From contig NZ_PYJQ01000009.1 in assembly GCF_003024605.1 (NCBI RefSeq), forward strand, positions 248,001-312,000: a stretch of 64,000 nt of DNA. Reading direction: 5' to 3'. Shown here piece after piece: positions 53,986 through 63,242 of this stretch. Source of the DNA: Rhizobium sp. JAB6 (GTDB taxonomy: Bacteria; Pseudomonadota; Alphaproteobacteria; Rhizobiales; Rhizobiaceae). Under the pieces are notes generated by a model. That model saw nothing but the letters and a program-made list of their open reading frames with translations, made no database searches and was not told where the DNA came from. The position numbers and the translations under genes are program-made. How positions within the stretch are numbered: the first letter of the stretch is position 1; each line of letters opens with the position of its first letter.

Positions 53986-54011
53986 CCCTCTCCCCGCAAG
54001 CGGGGCGAGGG
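53986..54011. repeat. Palindromic repeat, CCCTCTCCCCGC unit, copy A
   Basis: CCCTC-T-CCCCGC, AA, GCGGGG-C-GAGGG, a near-perfect hairpin of the same kind as copy B 88 bases on. Together they fill the gap between the NmrA-like gene and pdxJ. Confidence 0.65.
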
Positions 54012-54073
54012 AGTTTTCATGCCTCAAGCAAAACTCTAGCCGAGTGATGCAATGATTGGCTTGCGTTGTCATC

Positions 54074-54099
54074 CCTTCTCCCCGCAAGCGGGGAGAAGG
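54074..54099. repeat. Palindromic repeat, CCTTCTCCCCGC unit, copy B
   Basis: CCTTCTCCCCGC and GCGGGGAGAAGG are perfect 12-base arms around AA; flanking ATCC/GGAT may extend the pairing. Such units are common in rhizobial intergenic regions and probably act as RNA hairpins after converging genes. Confidence 0.7.
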
Positions 54100-54170
54100 C
54101 TGGGATGAGGGGCTAGGCACTATGGCGCGTCAGTGACGCCCTCGCCTGACCAGCCCAAGCCTATTTCCTA

Positions 54171-54923
54171 TCAAACCACCTGACCGCAAGCCCGGCGGAA
54201 GCGCCGAACCGTTTCGGCCATGCCATATTCCAGCGCATCCGCCGTCAGCCCATGGCCGATCGACGTTTCGGCAAGCTTCGGAATGCGCTTCACGAGCGCC
54301 GGCAGGTTGGCGACGGTCAGATCGTGACCGGCATTGACGTCGAGGCCGTTGGCGAAGGCGGCGTCCGCGGTCTTGCCGAGCGCTTCGAGAATGACGGCAG
54401 CCTTTTGCGGATCATCGTAACAGCCGCCGTAGGGGCCGGTGTAAAGCTCGATGCGGTCGGCACCGACCTCCCTCGCGATCTTCACGGCGTCTGCATCGCC
54501 GTCGCCATCGGCGAACAGCGATACGCGGCAGCCAATCGTCTTGTATTTTGCAACGACCTCGGCCAGCAGGTCTCGATTCTTGCGGAAATCCCAGCCGTGA
54601 TCCGATGTCGCCTGCGCGGGATCATCGGGCACCAGCGTCACCTGCTCGGGCTCGGCAGAAGCGCAGAGATCGAAGAACTCGTCGCTCGGATAGCCCTCGA
54701 TATTGAACTCCGCCTCCGGAAACTCGTCGTCGATCAGCGCACGGATGTCTGGCAGGTCGGAAAAGCGGACATGCCGCTGATCGGGACGCGGATGAACGGT
54801 CAACCCGCTGGCGCCGGCTGCCAGCGCGATGCGTCCCAAGCCCGTAACGCTCGGCCAGGGAAGATCACGCCGGTTGCGCAGCATCGCGATAGCGTTGAGA
54901 TTCACGGAAAGCTTGGCGGGCAT
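54171..54923 (-). CDS. pdxJ: Pyridoxine 5'-phosphate synthase
   Basis: 250 residues, the full family length. [15 protein letters not shown] at the start, [13 protein letters not shown], and [13 protein letters not shown] near the end are the conserved PdxJ loops with catalytic His and Glu residues. It makes pyridoxine 5'-phosphate from 1-deoxyxylulose 5-phosphate and aminoacetone phosphate, the last step of the DXP-dependent vitamin B6 route. Confidence 0.96.
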   Translation of the reverse strand: MPAKLSVNLNAIAMLRNRRDLPWPSVTGLGRIALAAGASGLTVHPRPDQRHVRFSDLPDIRALIDDEFPEAEFNIEGYPSDEFFDLCASAEPEQVTLVPDDPAQATSDHGWDFRKNRDLLAEVVAKYKTIGCRVSLFADGDGDADAVKIAREVGADRIELYTGPYGGCYDDPQKAAVILEALGKTADAAFANGLDVNAGHDLTVANLPALVKRIPKLAETSIGHGLTADALEYGMAETVRRFRRACGQVV

Positions 54924-55090
54924 GATGGAAATCCCTGATTTTCAAAGCGGATGATATCACCGGTTTTTATGTCATCATACGCAGCAAAACCAACGAGATT
55001 CCGACATCAACCCATGCAAAACTTTGATGGAGAGGATCGAACCAGGTCACCGCGGCGCGACATCCCTCCGGCAATGCTCGAGACATCGTA

Positions 55091-56218
55091 TCAACGGACG
55101 ATGGTTAGCGTCTCGGCGGCGCGGGTAATGGCTGTATAAAGCCAGCGCTCGCGGGTATCGCGGAACGCCCAGCTCTCGTCGAACAGCACGACATTGTTCC
55201 ATTGTGAGCCCTGGGCCTTATGGACGGTCAGCGCGTAGCCGTAGTCGAACTCGTCGTACCGTTTGCGGGTCGACCACGGAATTTCGCCCTCGACATCCTC
55301 GAAGGCCTGTTTCAACAGCTTGATCTTCGCTGCCCCGCGATCCATGTCGTCATCTTCCGGGCGCACCAGAAGATTGATGCCCGGCTTTGTCGTTTCCCGG
55401 GAAGACGTCATCACCTGCCAGAGCGAGCCGTTGAGCAGCCCCTTGGCGGGATCGTTGCGCAGGCAGACCAGCTTGTCGCCGGATTGCGGATAGTCGGCGG
55501 TAAATCCTTTCAGCTCGCGCAGACGCTGATTGTAGCGCCGGCGCGTCCTGTTGGTGCCGACGAGCACCTGATCGGCTTCCAGCACGAGCGGCTGCGTGAC
55601 CTCGTTCTTCGAAATCACCTGCGCGGTGCCATAGTCGCCATACATGATTTCCTTGCCCTCACGCACCTCCATGGCGAGCTGGATGATCGGATTGTCGCGG
55701 GCCTGACGATGAATATCCGTCAGCAAGTAATCCGGCTCTTCGTTCGTGAAGAAACCGCCGCCGGAAACCGGCGGCAGCTGGCCGGGATCGCCGAGCACCA
55801 GAATGGGCGTTCCAAAGCTCATGAGATCCTTGCCGAGCGCCTCGTCCACCATCGAGCATTCGTCGACGATGATCAGCGCGGCCTTGGCAACCGGGCTCTG
55901 GCGGTTGATGGTGAACATCGGCGCGATCGATGTCTTGCCGGTCTCCTTATCCTCCACGGCCTCTTCGCCGCGCGGCCGGTAGATCAGCGAGTGGATGGTC
56001 TTGGCGTTCGAGGCGCCGCGCGAGCGCAGCACCTGCGCCGCCTTGCCAGTAAAGGCCGCGAACAGCACCTCGCCGCCCACATGTTCGGCGAAATGCCGCG
56101 CAAGCGTCGTCTTGCCCGTGCCAGCATAGCCGAACAGACGGAATAACGGCGAGCGCCCCTCTTTCAGCCAGTTTGCGACAGCCTTGAGTGCTTCATCTTG
56201 TTGCGGCGCGAATTGCAT
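55091..56218 (-). CDS. RecD-like ATP-dependent DNA helicase
   Basis: 375 residues from the ATG at 56218. Walker A FGYAGTGKTTLARHF, DECSMVD (motif II), GDPGQLPPV (motif III), YALTVHKAQGSQWNNV and YTAITRAAETL (motifs V and VI) identify a superfamily 1 helicase of the RecD/Dda type. It is shorter than RecD2 (about 700) and lacks an N-terminal domain, as is usual for rhizobial copies. Unwinds 5'-3' in repair, probably alone. Confidence 0.92.
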   Translation of the reverse strand: MQFAPQQDEALKAVANWLKEGRSPLFRLFGYAGTGKTTLARHFAEHVGGEVLFAAFTGKAAQVLRSRGASNAKTIHSLIYRPRGEEAVEDKETGKTSIAPMFTINRQSPVAKAALIIVDECSMVDEALGKDLMSFGTPILVLGDPGQLPPVSGGGFFTNEEPDYLLTDIHRQARDNPIIQLAMEVREGKEIMYGDYGTAQVISKNEVTQPLVLEADQVLVGTNRTRRRYNQRLRELKGFTADYPQSGDKLVCLRNDPAKGLLNGSLWQVMTSSRETTKPGINLLVRPEDDDMDRGAAKIKLLKQAFEDVEGEIPWSTRKRYDEFDYGYALTVHKAQGSQWNNVVLFDESWAFRDTRERWLYTAITRAAETLTIVR

Positions 56219-56276
56219 GGACCGAATTGGCAGGATTCGGCCGCTGCAAGCAAGCGGTAAAAATACCCGGCGAACC

Positions 56277-56303
56277 GGGAATAAAATCGCAAGCCCCCGT
56301 GTC
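56277..56303 (+). promoter_or_regulatory. Candidate ECF-type promoter for the secreted protein/sigma/anti-sigma cassette
   Basis: GGGAATAAA followed by CGTGTC after 12 bases resembles an ECF promoter pair. It lies about 67 bases before the first gene, so the cassette could be autoregulated. Weak evidence from pattern alone. Confidence 0.35.
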
Positions 56304-56369
56304 TCATGTCCGGCAACGCAAAAAGCAAAGCCTGGACGATCCATCGTCCACCACCCGAGGAGAGACATC

Positions 56370-56750
56370 ATGAAGACCATGAGATTCCTGACCGCGCTCG
56401 TTGTGGCATCTGCCTTTGCCACGGCCGCGCTCGCCGCGGCTCCAGTCAAGACGGTTGAAAGCGCGAAGGGCAAGGTGCTCGCCGGCGAGAACGGCATGAC
56501 GCTTTATACGTTCAAGAACGACAAATCAGGCGAATCCAATTGCAATGGCGATTGCGCGAAAGCCTGGCCGCCGCTCATGGCCGATAGCAAAGCCAAGGCG
56601 GAAGGTGCATATTCGGTTATTACCCGCAAGGACGGGAAGAAACAGTGGGCAAAGGACGGCATGCCGCTTTACTTCTTCGTCAAGGACACAAAGCCCGGTG
56701 ATGTCGCCGGCGACGGTTTCAAGGGCGTCTGGGATGCCGCGAAGCCCTGA
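56370..56750 (+). CDS. Secreted COG4315-type repeat protein (first gene of the ECF cassette)
   Basis: 126 residues with a signal peptide (FLTALVVASAFATAALA, cut near AAP). The mature protein has two LYTFKNDKSGES- and LYFFVKDTKPGD-type repeats with CNGDCAKAWPPL between them, typical of the periplasmic COG4315 family. Two cysteines may pair or sense redox. GAGGAG precedes the ATG. The sigma gene overlaps its end by 17 bases. Confidence 0.85.
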   Translation: MKTMRFLTALVVASAFATAALAAAPVKTVESAKGKVLAGENGMTLYTFKNDKSGESNCNGDCAKAWPPLMADSKAKAEGAYSVITRKDGKKQWAKDGMPLYFFVKDTKPGDVAGDGFKGVWDAAKP

Positions 56751-57288
56751 CGGGAACGAAAAGGTCGCGGCGGGAGCCTCCCCCGCGCCCGACAGCTTCG
56801 AGGCGGAGGTGCTGGCGCTCCTCCCCTCGTTGCGCCGCTATTCGCGCAGCCTCACCCGCTCGGATGCCGACGGCGAAGACCTGCTTCAGGATTGTGTCGA
56901 GAAGATTTTGACCCGGCGCGGCCAATGGCGCGGGCTGAACCTCCGCGGCTGGGTCCTCACCATCATGACCAATCTCTATCGCAACCGACTACGCCAGCAG
57001 AGCGCACGGAAATTCATCGATATCGACGACAACAGCCACTTGGCCGCAGCCGAGATGGACGACGATCCGTTGCAGCGCTCGCGCCTGGAAACGGCGCTGA
57101 ACAGCCTTAGCGAAGACTATCGCGCAGTGCTCATGCTCGTCGTCGTCGAAGGCTGCAGCTATCAGGATGTCGCCGACATGCTCGATATCCCGATCGGCAC
57201 CGTGATGTCGCGCCTGTCTCGCGCGCGCCAGAAGATGACCAGTCTGTTGAATGCAGACAATGTCGTCACGCTTCGGAGACCAAGATGA
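56734..57288 (+). CDS. ECF sigma factor
   Basis: 184 residues from the ATG at 56734, inside the end of the preceding gene. Sigma region 2 (RYSRSLTRSDADGEDLLQDC) and region 4 (LSEDYRAVLMLVVVEGCSYQDVADML, then GTVMSRLSRARQKM) are complete. It shares a 4-base overlap with the anti-sigma gene. It should direct transcription of this cassette and a few other genes in answer to an envelope or oxidative signal. Confidence 0.93.
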   Translation: MPRSPDGNEKVAAGASPAPDSFEAEVLALLPSLRRYSRSLTRSDADGEDLLQDCVEKILTRRGQWRGLNLRGWVLTIMTNLYRNRLRQQSARKFIDIDDNSHLAAAEMDDDPLQRSRLETALNSLSEDYRAVLMLVVVEGCSYQDVADMLDIPIGTVMSRLSRARQKMTSLLNADNVVTLRRPR

Positions 57289-58088
57289 ACGAACGCAAAC
57301 CGACCGTGACCGAAGCAGATCTTCACGCCTTTGCCGATGGCCTCTTGCCGCCGGAAAAACAGGCGGAATTGCGGGCATGGCTGACCGAAAATCCCGAGGA
57401 TGCTGTCGCCGTTGCGGCATGGCAGGTCCAGAACGATGAAATCCGGGCCATGTTCTCCCCCTATGCCATATCGAAGGATGGCGACGCAGACCTCTTTGCG
57501 AAAAGCAGAATCACATCTTCTGCGGGGGCGGCTGCGTCGCAAGCAAGCCGCAAGCTGATGATGCTCGCCGCCTCGCTGGCATTATTCGTTGCCGGTGCGG
57601 TTGCTGGCCATTTCGGCCCTGATCTTTTCGCGCAGCCCGAATTAGAGCTGACCTCGATCGAAGCTCTGCCGCAGCAGGCACATTCGGCATTCGTCGTCTA
57701 TGCCAGCGATGTCCGCCATCCCGTCGAAGTCGGCGCAGATCAGGAAGCCCATCTCGCCACCTGGCTCGGCAAACGCATGAATGTCGCCGGCCTCAAGGTG
57801 CCGATCCTGCAGACGCTGGGCTTCCAGCTGGTCGGCGGTCGCCTGCTGCCGATCAACGGCACGCCGGGCGCCCTGTTCATGTATGAAAATGCCAGCGGCC
57901 AGCGCCTGACGGTGCTGGTGGGGCGCAACAGCGGCAATACCACGACCAGCTTCCGCTTCGCCAGCGACAAGGCCGTCGAGACGTTCTACTGGATCGACGG
58001 CGATCTCGGCTATGCGGTGACAGGCGAAATCTCCCGCGACATGCTGCGGCAGGTGGCGGACGCGTGCTACAAACAGTTTTCGTCCTAA
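57285..58088 (+). CDS. Membrane anti-sigma factor
   Basis: 267 residues. The N-terminal 80 residues (ADLHAFADGLLPPEKQAELRAWL) are the anti-sigma helical domain; the zinc-binding His-x3-Cys-x2-Cys motif is missing. A membrane segment follows (LMMLAASLALFVAGAVAGHFG near 95-115), and 150 residues lie in the periplasm. It overlaps the sigma gene (ATGA), so the two are made together. The TAA overlaps the stop codon of the converging nitrile hydratase activator gene. Confidence 0.9.
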   Translation: MNERKPTVTEADLHAFADGLLPPEKQAELRAWLTENPEDAVAVAAWQVQNDEIRAMFSPYAISKDGDADLFAKSRITSSAGAAASQASRKLMMLAASLALFVAGAVAGHFGPDLFAQPELELTSIEALPQQAHSAFVVYASDVRHPVEVGADQEAHLATWLGKRMNVAGLKVPILQTLGFQLVGGRLLPINGTPGALFMYENASGQRLTVLVGRNSGNTTTSFRFASDKAVETFYWIDGDLGYAVTGEISRDMLRQVADACYKQFSS

Positions 58089-58456
58089 CCCAGCGGGTCG
58101 TTCTCCAATGCGATCGGCTTGCCATGCGGCGTTGCTTCAGCCGCGCGTTGCCAACTTTGTTGCAAAGCCAGGATCGTATCGTGATCCGCTATATCCTTCG
58201 ACACGAGCAGATCCGAAAGCGCCGTCACCCAGCAATCGAAATAATCACTGCCGTCAACCGCGCGACCGGGTTTGTGCAATTCGGCCGACAGGCGTTCGGC
58301 CCATTCGCTCCAGGCAAACAGGCCCTTCTCGTGCAGATGAACGGTCATCGCAAACGCCTCCGCCGCCCAGGGTTCGGGAAAGACCGGCTCGCCATCGGTT
58401 GACTTCGGCAATCTGGGCGAATGCGTCAGAGGCGATATGATCTTACATGCGCTCAA
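58085..58456 (-). CDS. Nitrile hydratase accessory protein
   Basis: 123 residues. FPEPWAAEAFAMTVHLHEKGLF and a helical core match the small nitrile hydratase activator, which is related to the N-terminus of the beta subunit and helps insert cobalt. It overlaps the beta gene by 14 bases and converges with the anti-sigma gene at the stop codons. Confidence 0.88.
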   Translation of the reverse strand: MSACKIISPLTHSPRLPKSTDGEPVFPEPWAAEAFAMTVHLHEKGLFAWSEWAERLSAELHKPGRAVDGSDYFDCWVTALSDLLVSKDIADHDTILALQQSWQRAAEATPHGKPIALENDPLG

Positions 58457-59102
58457 GATAGCTCTCCCAAGCGTCGATCGAGACGGTCAAGGAGGGATCG
58501 ATTCCCTCGCCCCAGATCTCGGCACCGTCGAAGACGACCGTATAGACCCATTGCGGGTTTTCGCCTCGGCCATGGGCATTGTCGTCGGGGAAGACGAAAG
58601 AACCCTGCACCGCTTCGATGACACCCGTCTTGGCGCGCGCATAGCGCGGCAATCGGGTGTGGCCGGTCGGATTGAAATTTTTCGTCCGCACATGATCGCC
58701 GACGGCAAAAAGCGGTGCGGTATCGACCGGCCGGTCGCAGGGGCCGCCCTTGGCTAGCACACCGTCGACCATATCCGACTTCAATATCCGCTTCGGCGCT
58801 CTGCCCCGTTCGAGCGAATAGCCTGTGCGAAGCTCTTCCGCCGTCGCAAAACCATGCCGTTCCAGCAGCATGTCGATACCCCGTATCCAGACCTCGTAGT
58901 AGCTGGCGGCAAGATAGTCGGCGGGTGGAATATTCTCGCGCGCATGACGGCTTTCATCGATATTCCAGGCACCGAAGGCGCCGCAGGAGAGCGTGATGCC
59001 GAGCGCGCGCCTTTCCCATTCGGCATGGAAAATGGGCTCGTTCCGCTCAGGCGCGACCGGGCCGAAGCCCATCTGGCCCCCGAGATCGTGCGGCCCGTTC
59101 AT
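58443..59102 (-). CDS. Nitrile hydratase beta subunit
   Basis: 219 residues. [16 protein letters not shown] at the N-terminus, [10 protein letters not shown] in the middle, and the SH3-like C-terminal half ([23 protein letters not shown]) are the beta-subunit signature. It pairs with alpha to hydrate nitriles to amides. It overlaps the alpha gene by 4 bases (59099-59102). Confidence 0.95.
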   Translation of the reverse strand: MNGPHDLGGQMGFGPVAPERNEPIFHAEWERRALGITLSCGAFGAWNIDESRHARENIPPADYLAASYYEVWIRGIDMLLERHGFATAEELRTGYSLERGRAPKRILKSDMVDGVLAKGGPCDRPVDTAPLFAVGDHVRTKNFNPTGHTRLPRYARAKTGVIEAVQGSFVFPDDNAHGRGENPQWVYTVVFDGAEIWGEGIDPSLTVSIDAWESYLERM

Positions 59103-59743
59103 AGCGCGGCCTCCGGCGCCTTGGCGAGCGCGGTCCCGATCATGGCATCGCGGCTGACGAGATCCGCGAGCCCTGCTTCATCCATGCCTTCGGAACCGGC
59201 AGGCCGTTCCGGGATCACCAGATAGCGAAGTTCGGCCGTCGAATCCCATACCCTGATCTTCGTCTCCTGTGGCAGTGTCAGGCCGAACTCCGCCAGAACG
59301 CCGCGCGGATCGATCACCGCGCGGGAGCGATAGGCCGGCGCCTTGTACCAGACCGGCGGCAGCCCGAGCACCGCCCATGGATAGCAGGAGCACAGCGTAC
59401 AGACGATCAGATTATGCGTTTCCGGCGTATTGAACACCGCGCGCATGTGCTCGCCCTGTCTGCCGGTAAAGCCGAGGCTTGCGACCGCCGCTGTCGCGTC
59501 ACGCCTTAGCCAGTCGGCGAAATCGGGATCGCTCCAGGCTTTCGCCACCACCAGCGCCCCGTTGCGCGGCCCGACCTTCGTCTCATAGGTCTCGACGATG
59601 CGGTCGACCGCCGTCGGGTCGATCAGCCCCTTTTCCGTCAGCAGCGTCTCCAGCGCCTTTACCCGCGCCTGCATGTCCGAATAGTGGTTGTCGTGATGAT
59701 GGTGATGATGATCGCCGTCATCATGCGAATGGTCGTGGGACAT
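59099..59743 (-). CDS. Cobalt-type nitrile hydratase alpha subunit with His-rich N-terminus
   Basis: 214 residues. The metal site CTLCSC at 115-120 (Cys115, Cys118, Ser119, Cys120) has the Thr that marks cobalt enzymes; iron enzymes have CSLCSC. Residues 1-22 hold about ten histidines ([18 protein letters not shown]) before the usual start, so they look like a metal-gathering extension. It hydrates nitriles to amides with the beta subunit. It lies 23 bases after the LysE-type gene and overlaps beta. Confidence 0.95.
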   Translation of the reverse strand: MSHDHSHDDGDHHHHHHDNHYSDMQARVKALETLLTEKGLIDPTAVDRIVETYETKVGPRNGALVVAKAWSDPDFADWLRRDATAAVASLGFTGRQGEHMRAVFNTPETHNLIVCTLCSCYPWAVLGLPPVWYKAPAYRSRAVIDPRGVLAEFGLTLPQETKIRVWDSTAELRYLVIPERPAGSEGMDEAGLADLVSRDAMIGTALAKAPEAAL

Positions 59744-59766
59744 GGCCGTCTCCTGTCTCTTTGCGC

Positions 59767-60360
59767 CTACTTTAACATCGGCCAGAGACTAAGCACCAGC
59801 AGGACGGCCATGGTTATGTTGAACCATTTCAGCCGGACGGGATCGGAGAGCCAATCGCGCAGGACCGAGCCGAAGCCCGCCCAGGTCGATACGCTGGGGA
59901 CGTTCACAGCGGCAAACGCGAACCCCACGAGAAGGACAGTGAAAAGATAGAGCTGCTCATTGGTATAAGTGGCCATGGCGGTGACGGCCATTACCCACGC
60001 CTTGGGGTTGATCCATTGAAACGCAGCAGCGCTGATGAAACTCATCGGCTTTGCATCGCTTTCCGCCTCGCTCAGGCTGCGCGAGGAGCCGATCTTCCAG
60101 GCAATCCAGACAAGGTAGGCTCCGCCGGCGAATTTCAGCACGGTATAGAGCACCGGCACCGTGTGCAGAAGCGCACCCAATCCCAATCCCACGGCAATCA
60201 GCAGCACAAAAAAGCCGACGCCGATGCCGAGCATGTGCGGAATGGTGCGGCGAAACCCGAAATTCACGCCTGAAGCGAACAGCATCATGTTGTTTGGCCC
60301 TGGAGTTATCGATGTGGTGAATGCGAAAAGTAGAAGAGCCAGAAAAGTATCCAGCGCCAT
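59767..60360 (-). CDS. LysE-family exporter in the nitrile hydratase operon
   Basis: 197 residues from the ATG at 60360 (GGAGGAA upstream). Six membrane segments with [20 protein letters not shown] near the start identify the LysE/RhtB family, which exports amino acids and related small molecules. It is 23 bases upstream of the nitrile hydratase alpha gene on the same strand, so it may export a product of nitrile or amide breakdown. Confidence 0.88.
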   Translation of the reverse strand: MALDTFLALLLFAFTTSITPGPNNMMLFASGVNFGFRRTIPHMLGIGVGFFVLLIAVGLGLGALLHTVPVLYTVLKFAGGAYLVWIAWKIGSSRSLSEAESDAKPMSFISAAAFQWINPKAWVMAVTAMATYTNEQLYLFTVLLVGFAFAAVNVPSVSTWAGFGSVLRDWLSDPVRLKWFNITMAVLLVLSLWPMLK

Positions 60361-60565
60361 GATTCCTCCTGGGACACCGTATCGGGATAAGGCGGCATCC
60401 GAAATTCGTCTTCTCGCGCCTGGAATATGACGGCGCATATTGATCCGACATTAGTTCGCCACCCATACGAAAGCCATAGGGTGATTGTCACCGTGACATG
60501 ACGCATACCGATTGAAATCCGGTCGAATGCTCCTATCCTTCGGTTTTCCTCAGCAAGGAATGACC

Positions 60566-61408
60566 ATGCGCGATCCCGTCCCGACCGTCACCCTACCCTC
60601 CGGCATCATGGTTCCGGCACTCGGCCTGGGTACCTGGAACATGGGCGAGAATAGCGCCACCGCCAGGGACGAGATCGCCAGCCTCAAAACCGGCCTTGAT
60701 CTCGGCATGACGCTGATCGATACGGCTGAGATGTACGCAGACGGCGGTTCGGAGGAGATCGTCGGCAAGGCGATCGAAGGCCGCCGCGACGAGGTTTTCC
60801 TCGTCAGCAAGGTCTATCCCGCCAATGCCAGCCAGGGCGCTGTCGCCGCCTGCGAACGCAGCCTGAAGCGCCTGCAGACCGATCGCCTCGATCTCTATCT
60901 CCTGCATTGGCGCGGCAACTATCCGCTCGAAGAAACCGTGGAAGCCTTTGAGGACCTGAAGGCCGCCGGCAAGATCGAAGCCTGGGGCGTTTCGAATTTC
61001 GATGTCGTGGATATGGACGAGCTGCTTTCCGTGCCGAACGGCGGTAATGTCGCGGCCAACCAGGTGCTCTACAATCTCTCCCGGCGCGGCATCGAATACG
61101 ACCTCCTGCCCTGGTGCCAGGAGCGCGGCATTCCGATCATGGCCTATTCCCCGATCGAGCAAGGCCGTTTGCTCCATCATCCCGAGCTGATCCGCATTGC
61201 CAAGATCTATCAGGCAACGCCGGCACAGGTCGCACTTGCCTTTCTGCTGGAACGCGACGGCGTGATACCGATCCCGAAATCCTCGAACCCGCAGCGCATC
61301 GAGGAAAACCGTGACTCTGTCGATATCGATATCACGGACGAGGATTGGGCTGTTCTCGACGCCGCCTTCCCGCCGCCGTCGCGAAAGAAATCATTGGACA
61401 TGCTATAG
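60566..61408 (+). CDS. Aldo/keto reductase (2,5-diketo-D-gluconate reductase type)
   Basis: 280 residues. [31 protein letters not shown] (catalytic Asp and Tyr), VFLVSKVYP (Lys) and [10 protein letters not shown] (His) give the full tetrad. The short length matches the monomeric diketogluconate reductase group. The ATG at 60566 follows AAGGA; 60560 is an alternative. It diverges from the LysE gene and converges on the KpsC-like gene. Confidence 0.9.
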   Translation: MRDPVPTVTLPSGIMVPALGLGTWNMGENSATARDEIASLKTGLDLGMTLIDTAEMYADGGSEEIVGKAIEGRRDEVFLVSKVYPANASQGAVAACERSLKRLQTDRLDLYLLHWRGNYPLEETVEAFEDLKAAGKIEAWGVSNFDVVDMDELLSVPNGGNVAANQVLYNLSRRGIEYDLLPWCQERGIPIMAYSPIEQGRLLHHPELIRIAKIYQATPAQVALAFLLERDGVIPIPKSSNPQRIEENRDSVDIDITDEDWAVLDAAFPPPSRKKSLDML

Positions 61409-61410
61409 CG

Positions 61411-62493
61411 TCACGCCGCCGCTTTCTGCTGCGCTACGATCAGCTCGATCGCCCGGAAAACGTCGATCTCGCGCCAGTTGTCCGGATTGCGATAGGTCGG
61501 ATAAAGTGAGAAGGCCGCAGCGGCGATCTGATCGACGGTCCGCCGCTTCGTCCGACGCCCTGCAAGCGTGGCTTTGGTATGGACACCGAAATGATCCTCG
61601 GTCACGCCCCAGCCTGCATAGAACGGCGCGGCATAACAGCGAACCGGAAGGCCGCGCAGGAGCGCATCGAAGCCGAATTGGCTGGAAACCGTCCAGACTT
61701 CATCGACGACTTCGAGGATCGACGCCACCGACACCTCGTCGCCGACCAGGATTGCACCGCCTTTGGGAGCGCCATTCGTAAGATATCCCTTACGAAGGCC
61801 GGCCATGACATCCGGGTGCGTGCGGATCAGGCATTGCGCATCACTTGCCAGCGCATCGGCAAGCATCTTTTCAAAGGAAGCTCGCGAGCCGAGCGCCCGA
61901 CCGACGGAAACGTCGCCAACGACTTGATCGACCAGCAGAATGCGCCGCTTCGTCGTCCGCTCGATGTGAGGCGATCGATGAGGGAGATGATTGTATTTCG
62001 AGAGCTTGTTGAGAACGATCTGCTCGCGGATGGCGCGGCCAAGCTCTCCTGCCTCACCCGCGCCTTCTATCAGCCGCTCGAGCCGCGAAGATCGGCCTGC
62101 ATCGACCGCCAAGCCGCGATCGTCGATGACGATGGAAAGCGGAATGGCGCCCGACTTGCCTAGCGCCATCGAGCGCAGAAAACCGTCCTCCAGATGCCAG
62201 TAGCGCAATCGGCGAAACCGCGCAATGCTGGCGGCCACCTTGGCCGGCGCACGGCCGCCCCAGGACACCAGGCCGCCTATGCCGGGCGCCAACGCGGAAG
62301 CAAGCTTCTGCGAACCGAAATAATGTCCAAGCCAGGGAAAGTCACTTCGCACGAAAGGTGCGGCGCCGAGGCGCATGCCAGCCGGCGGATGCCATGGCTT
62401 TTTACCGATCTCAGGCAAAGTCTCGCCGGCAAGAACTGCCACTATATTCCCCCGCTGCAAGTGATGTCGCCGGCCCGGATCGGCCCGCCGCAA
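61411..62493 (-). CDS. Capsular polysaccharide (KpsC/KpsS-like) biosynthesis protein
   Basis: 360 residues. YWHLEDGFLRSMALG, a long middle domain and SSQFGFDALLRGLPVRCYAAPFYAGWG near the end match the Capsule_synth family, in which KpsC and KpsS add beta-Kdo to lipid. It is half the length of KpsC, so a single domain. A GTG at 62442, with GGGGG six bases upstream, may be the real start, since the first 17 residues look like untranslated sequence. There are no capsule genes beside it in the window. Confidence 0.8.
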   Translation of the reverse strand: MRRADPGRRHHLQRGNIVAVLAGETLPEIGKKPWHPPAGMRLGAAPFVRSDFPWLGHYFGSQKLASALAPGIGGLVSWGGRAPAKVAASIARFRRLRYWHLEDGFLRSMALGKSGAIPLSIVIDDRGLAVDAGRSSRLERLIEGAGEAGELGRAIREQIVLNKLSKYNHLPHRSPHIERTTKRRILLVDQVVGDVSVGRALGSRASFEKMLADALASDAQCLIRTHPDVMAGLRKGYLTNGAPKGGAILVGDEVSVASILEVVDEVWTVSSQFGFDALLRGLPVRCYAAPFYAGWGVTEDHFGVHTKATLAGRRTKRRTVDQIAAAAFSLYPTYRNPDNWREIDVFRAIELIVAQQKAAA

Positions 62494-62498
62494 AAGAT

Positions 62499-62536
62499 AG
62501 AGCGGTTTGGTGCTTCACGAAAGCACCAACCGCTCT
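62499..62536 (-). terminator. Terminator downstream of ilvH
   Basis: AGAGCGGTT plus GGTGCTT pair with the matching 3' arm (one bulged T), about 16 base pairs around a short loop. On the minus strand ATCTTTTG follows. It lies 49 bases after the ilvH stop codon and ends the ilvBH transcript. Its flank resembles part of the dispersed repeat. Confidence 0.7.
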
Positions 62537-62584
62537 GATTTCTCACGCAATTCCGATCGGTAAGGCAGTCAGCTCCGCAGGCTC

Positions 62585-63157
62585 TTACATCCCCTGCGGG
62601 CCGCGGTTCATCGCGGCGATGCCGGTGCGGCAGACTTCGATGAGGCCGAGCGGTTTAATGATGGCGATGAACTGATCGATCTTCGAGGACTTGCCGGTGA
62701 TTTCGAGAATGAAGTGCTCGACCGTCGCATCCACCACCTTGGCGTGGAAGGCGTCGGCCAGCCGCAGCGTCTCGGCACGGGTCTCGCCGCTCCCGGTCAC
62801 CTTCAGCAGCGCCACTTCGCGCTCGATCGGCCGTTCCTGGCCGAGTTCGCGGGCGCGCACCGTCAGATCGACGACGCGGTGGACGGGAACGATGCGCTCA
62901 AGCTGCGCCTTGATCTGTTCCAGCACCTGCGGCGTGCCGCGCGTGACGATGGTGATGCGCGACAGATGCGCCTGGTGCTCGGTCTCGGAAACCGTGAGGC
63001 TTTCGATGTTGTAGCCACGGCCGGAGAAGAGGCCGATGACGCGGGCGAGAACGCCGGGCTCGTTGTCGACGAGTACCGAAAGCGTATGGCTCTCGACCGC
63101 CGCGGTTTCCGGCGAGATGAAATAGGCGGAGCCCGTGGGTTGAAGGTGTGCGTTCAT
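62585..63157 (-). CDS. ilvH: Acetolactate synthase small (regulatory) subunit
   Basis: 190 residues. An ACT domain (SHTLSVLVDNEPGVLARVIGLFSGRGYNIESLTV in part) binds valine for feedback inhibition, and the C-terminal domain with ILEITGKSSKIDQFI activates the large subunit. It follows ilvB by 85 bases and forms the IlvBH complex, the first step of branched-chain amino acid synthesis. Confidence 0.96.
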   Translation of the reverse strand: MNAHLQPTGSAYFISPETAAVESHTLSVLVDNEPGVLARVIGLFSGRGYNIESLTVSETEHQAHLSRITIVTRGTPQVLEQIKAQLERIVPVHRVVDLTVRARELGQERPIEREVALLKVTGSGETRAETLRLADAFHAKVVDATVEHFILEITGKSSKIDQFIAIIKPLGLIEVCRTGIAAMNRGPQGM

Positions 63158-63242
63158 TATTCCTGTTCCGTTTCCTCGGTTTTATTCGATATGCCAGCGT
63201 GATCGGCCGGAGCGCGGCTTCCGCCGCGCCCTTGGCTATCGA

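Noticed and set aside
53938..54120. A 60-codon minus-strand frame with PSPRLRGEG and LAPLAGRGG
   Set aside because: This is the translation of the palindromic repeats, which is often mis-annotated as a small gene.
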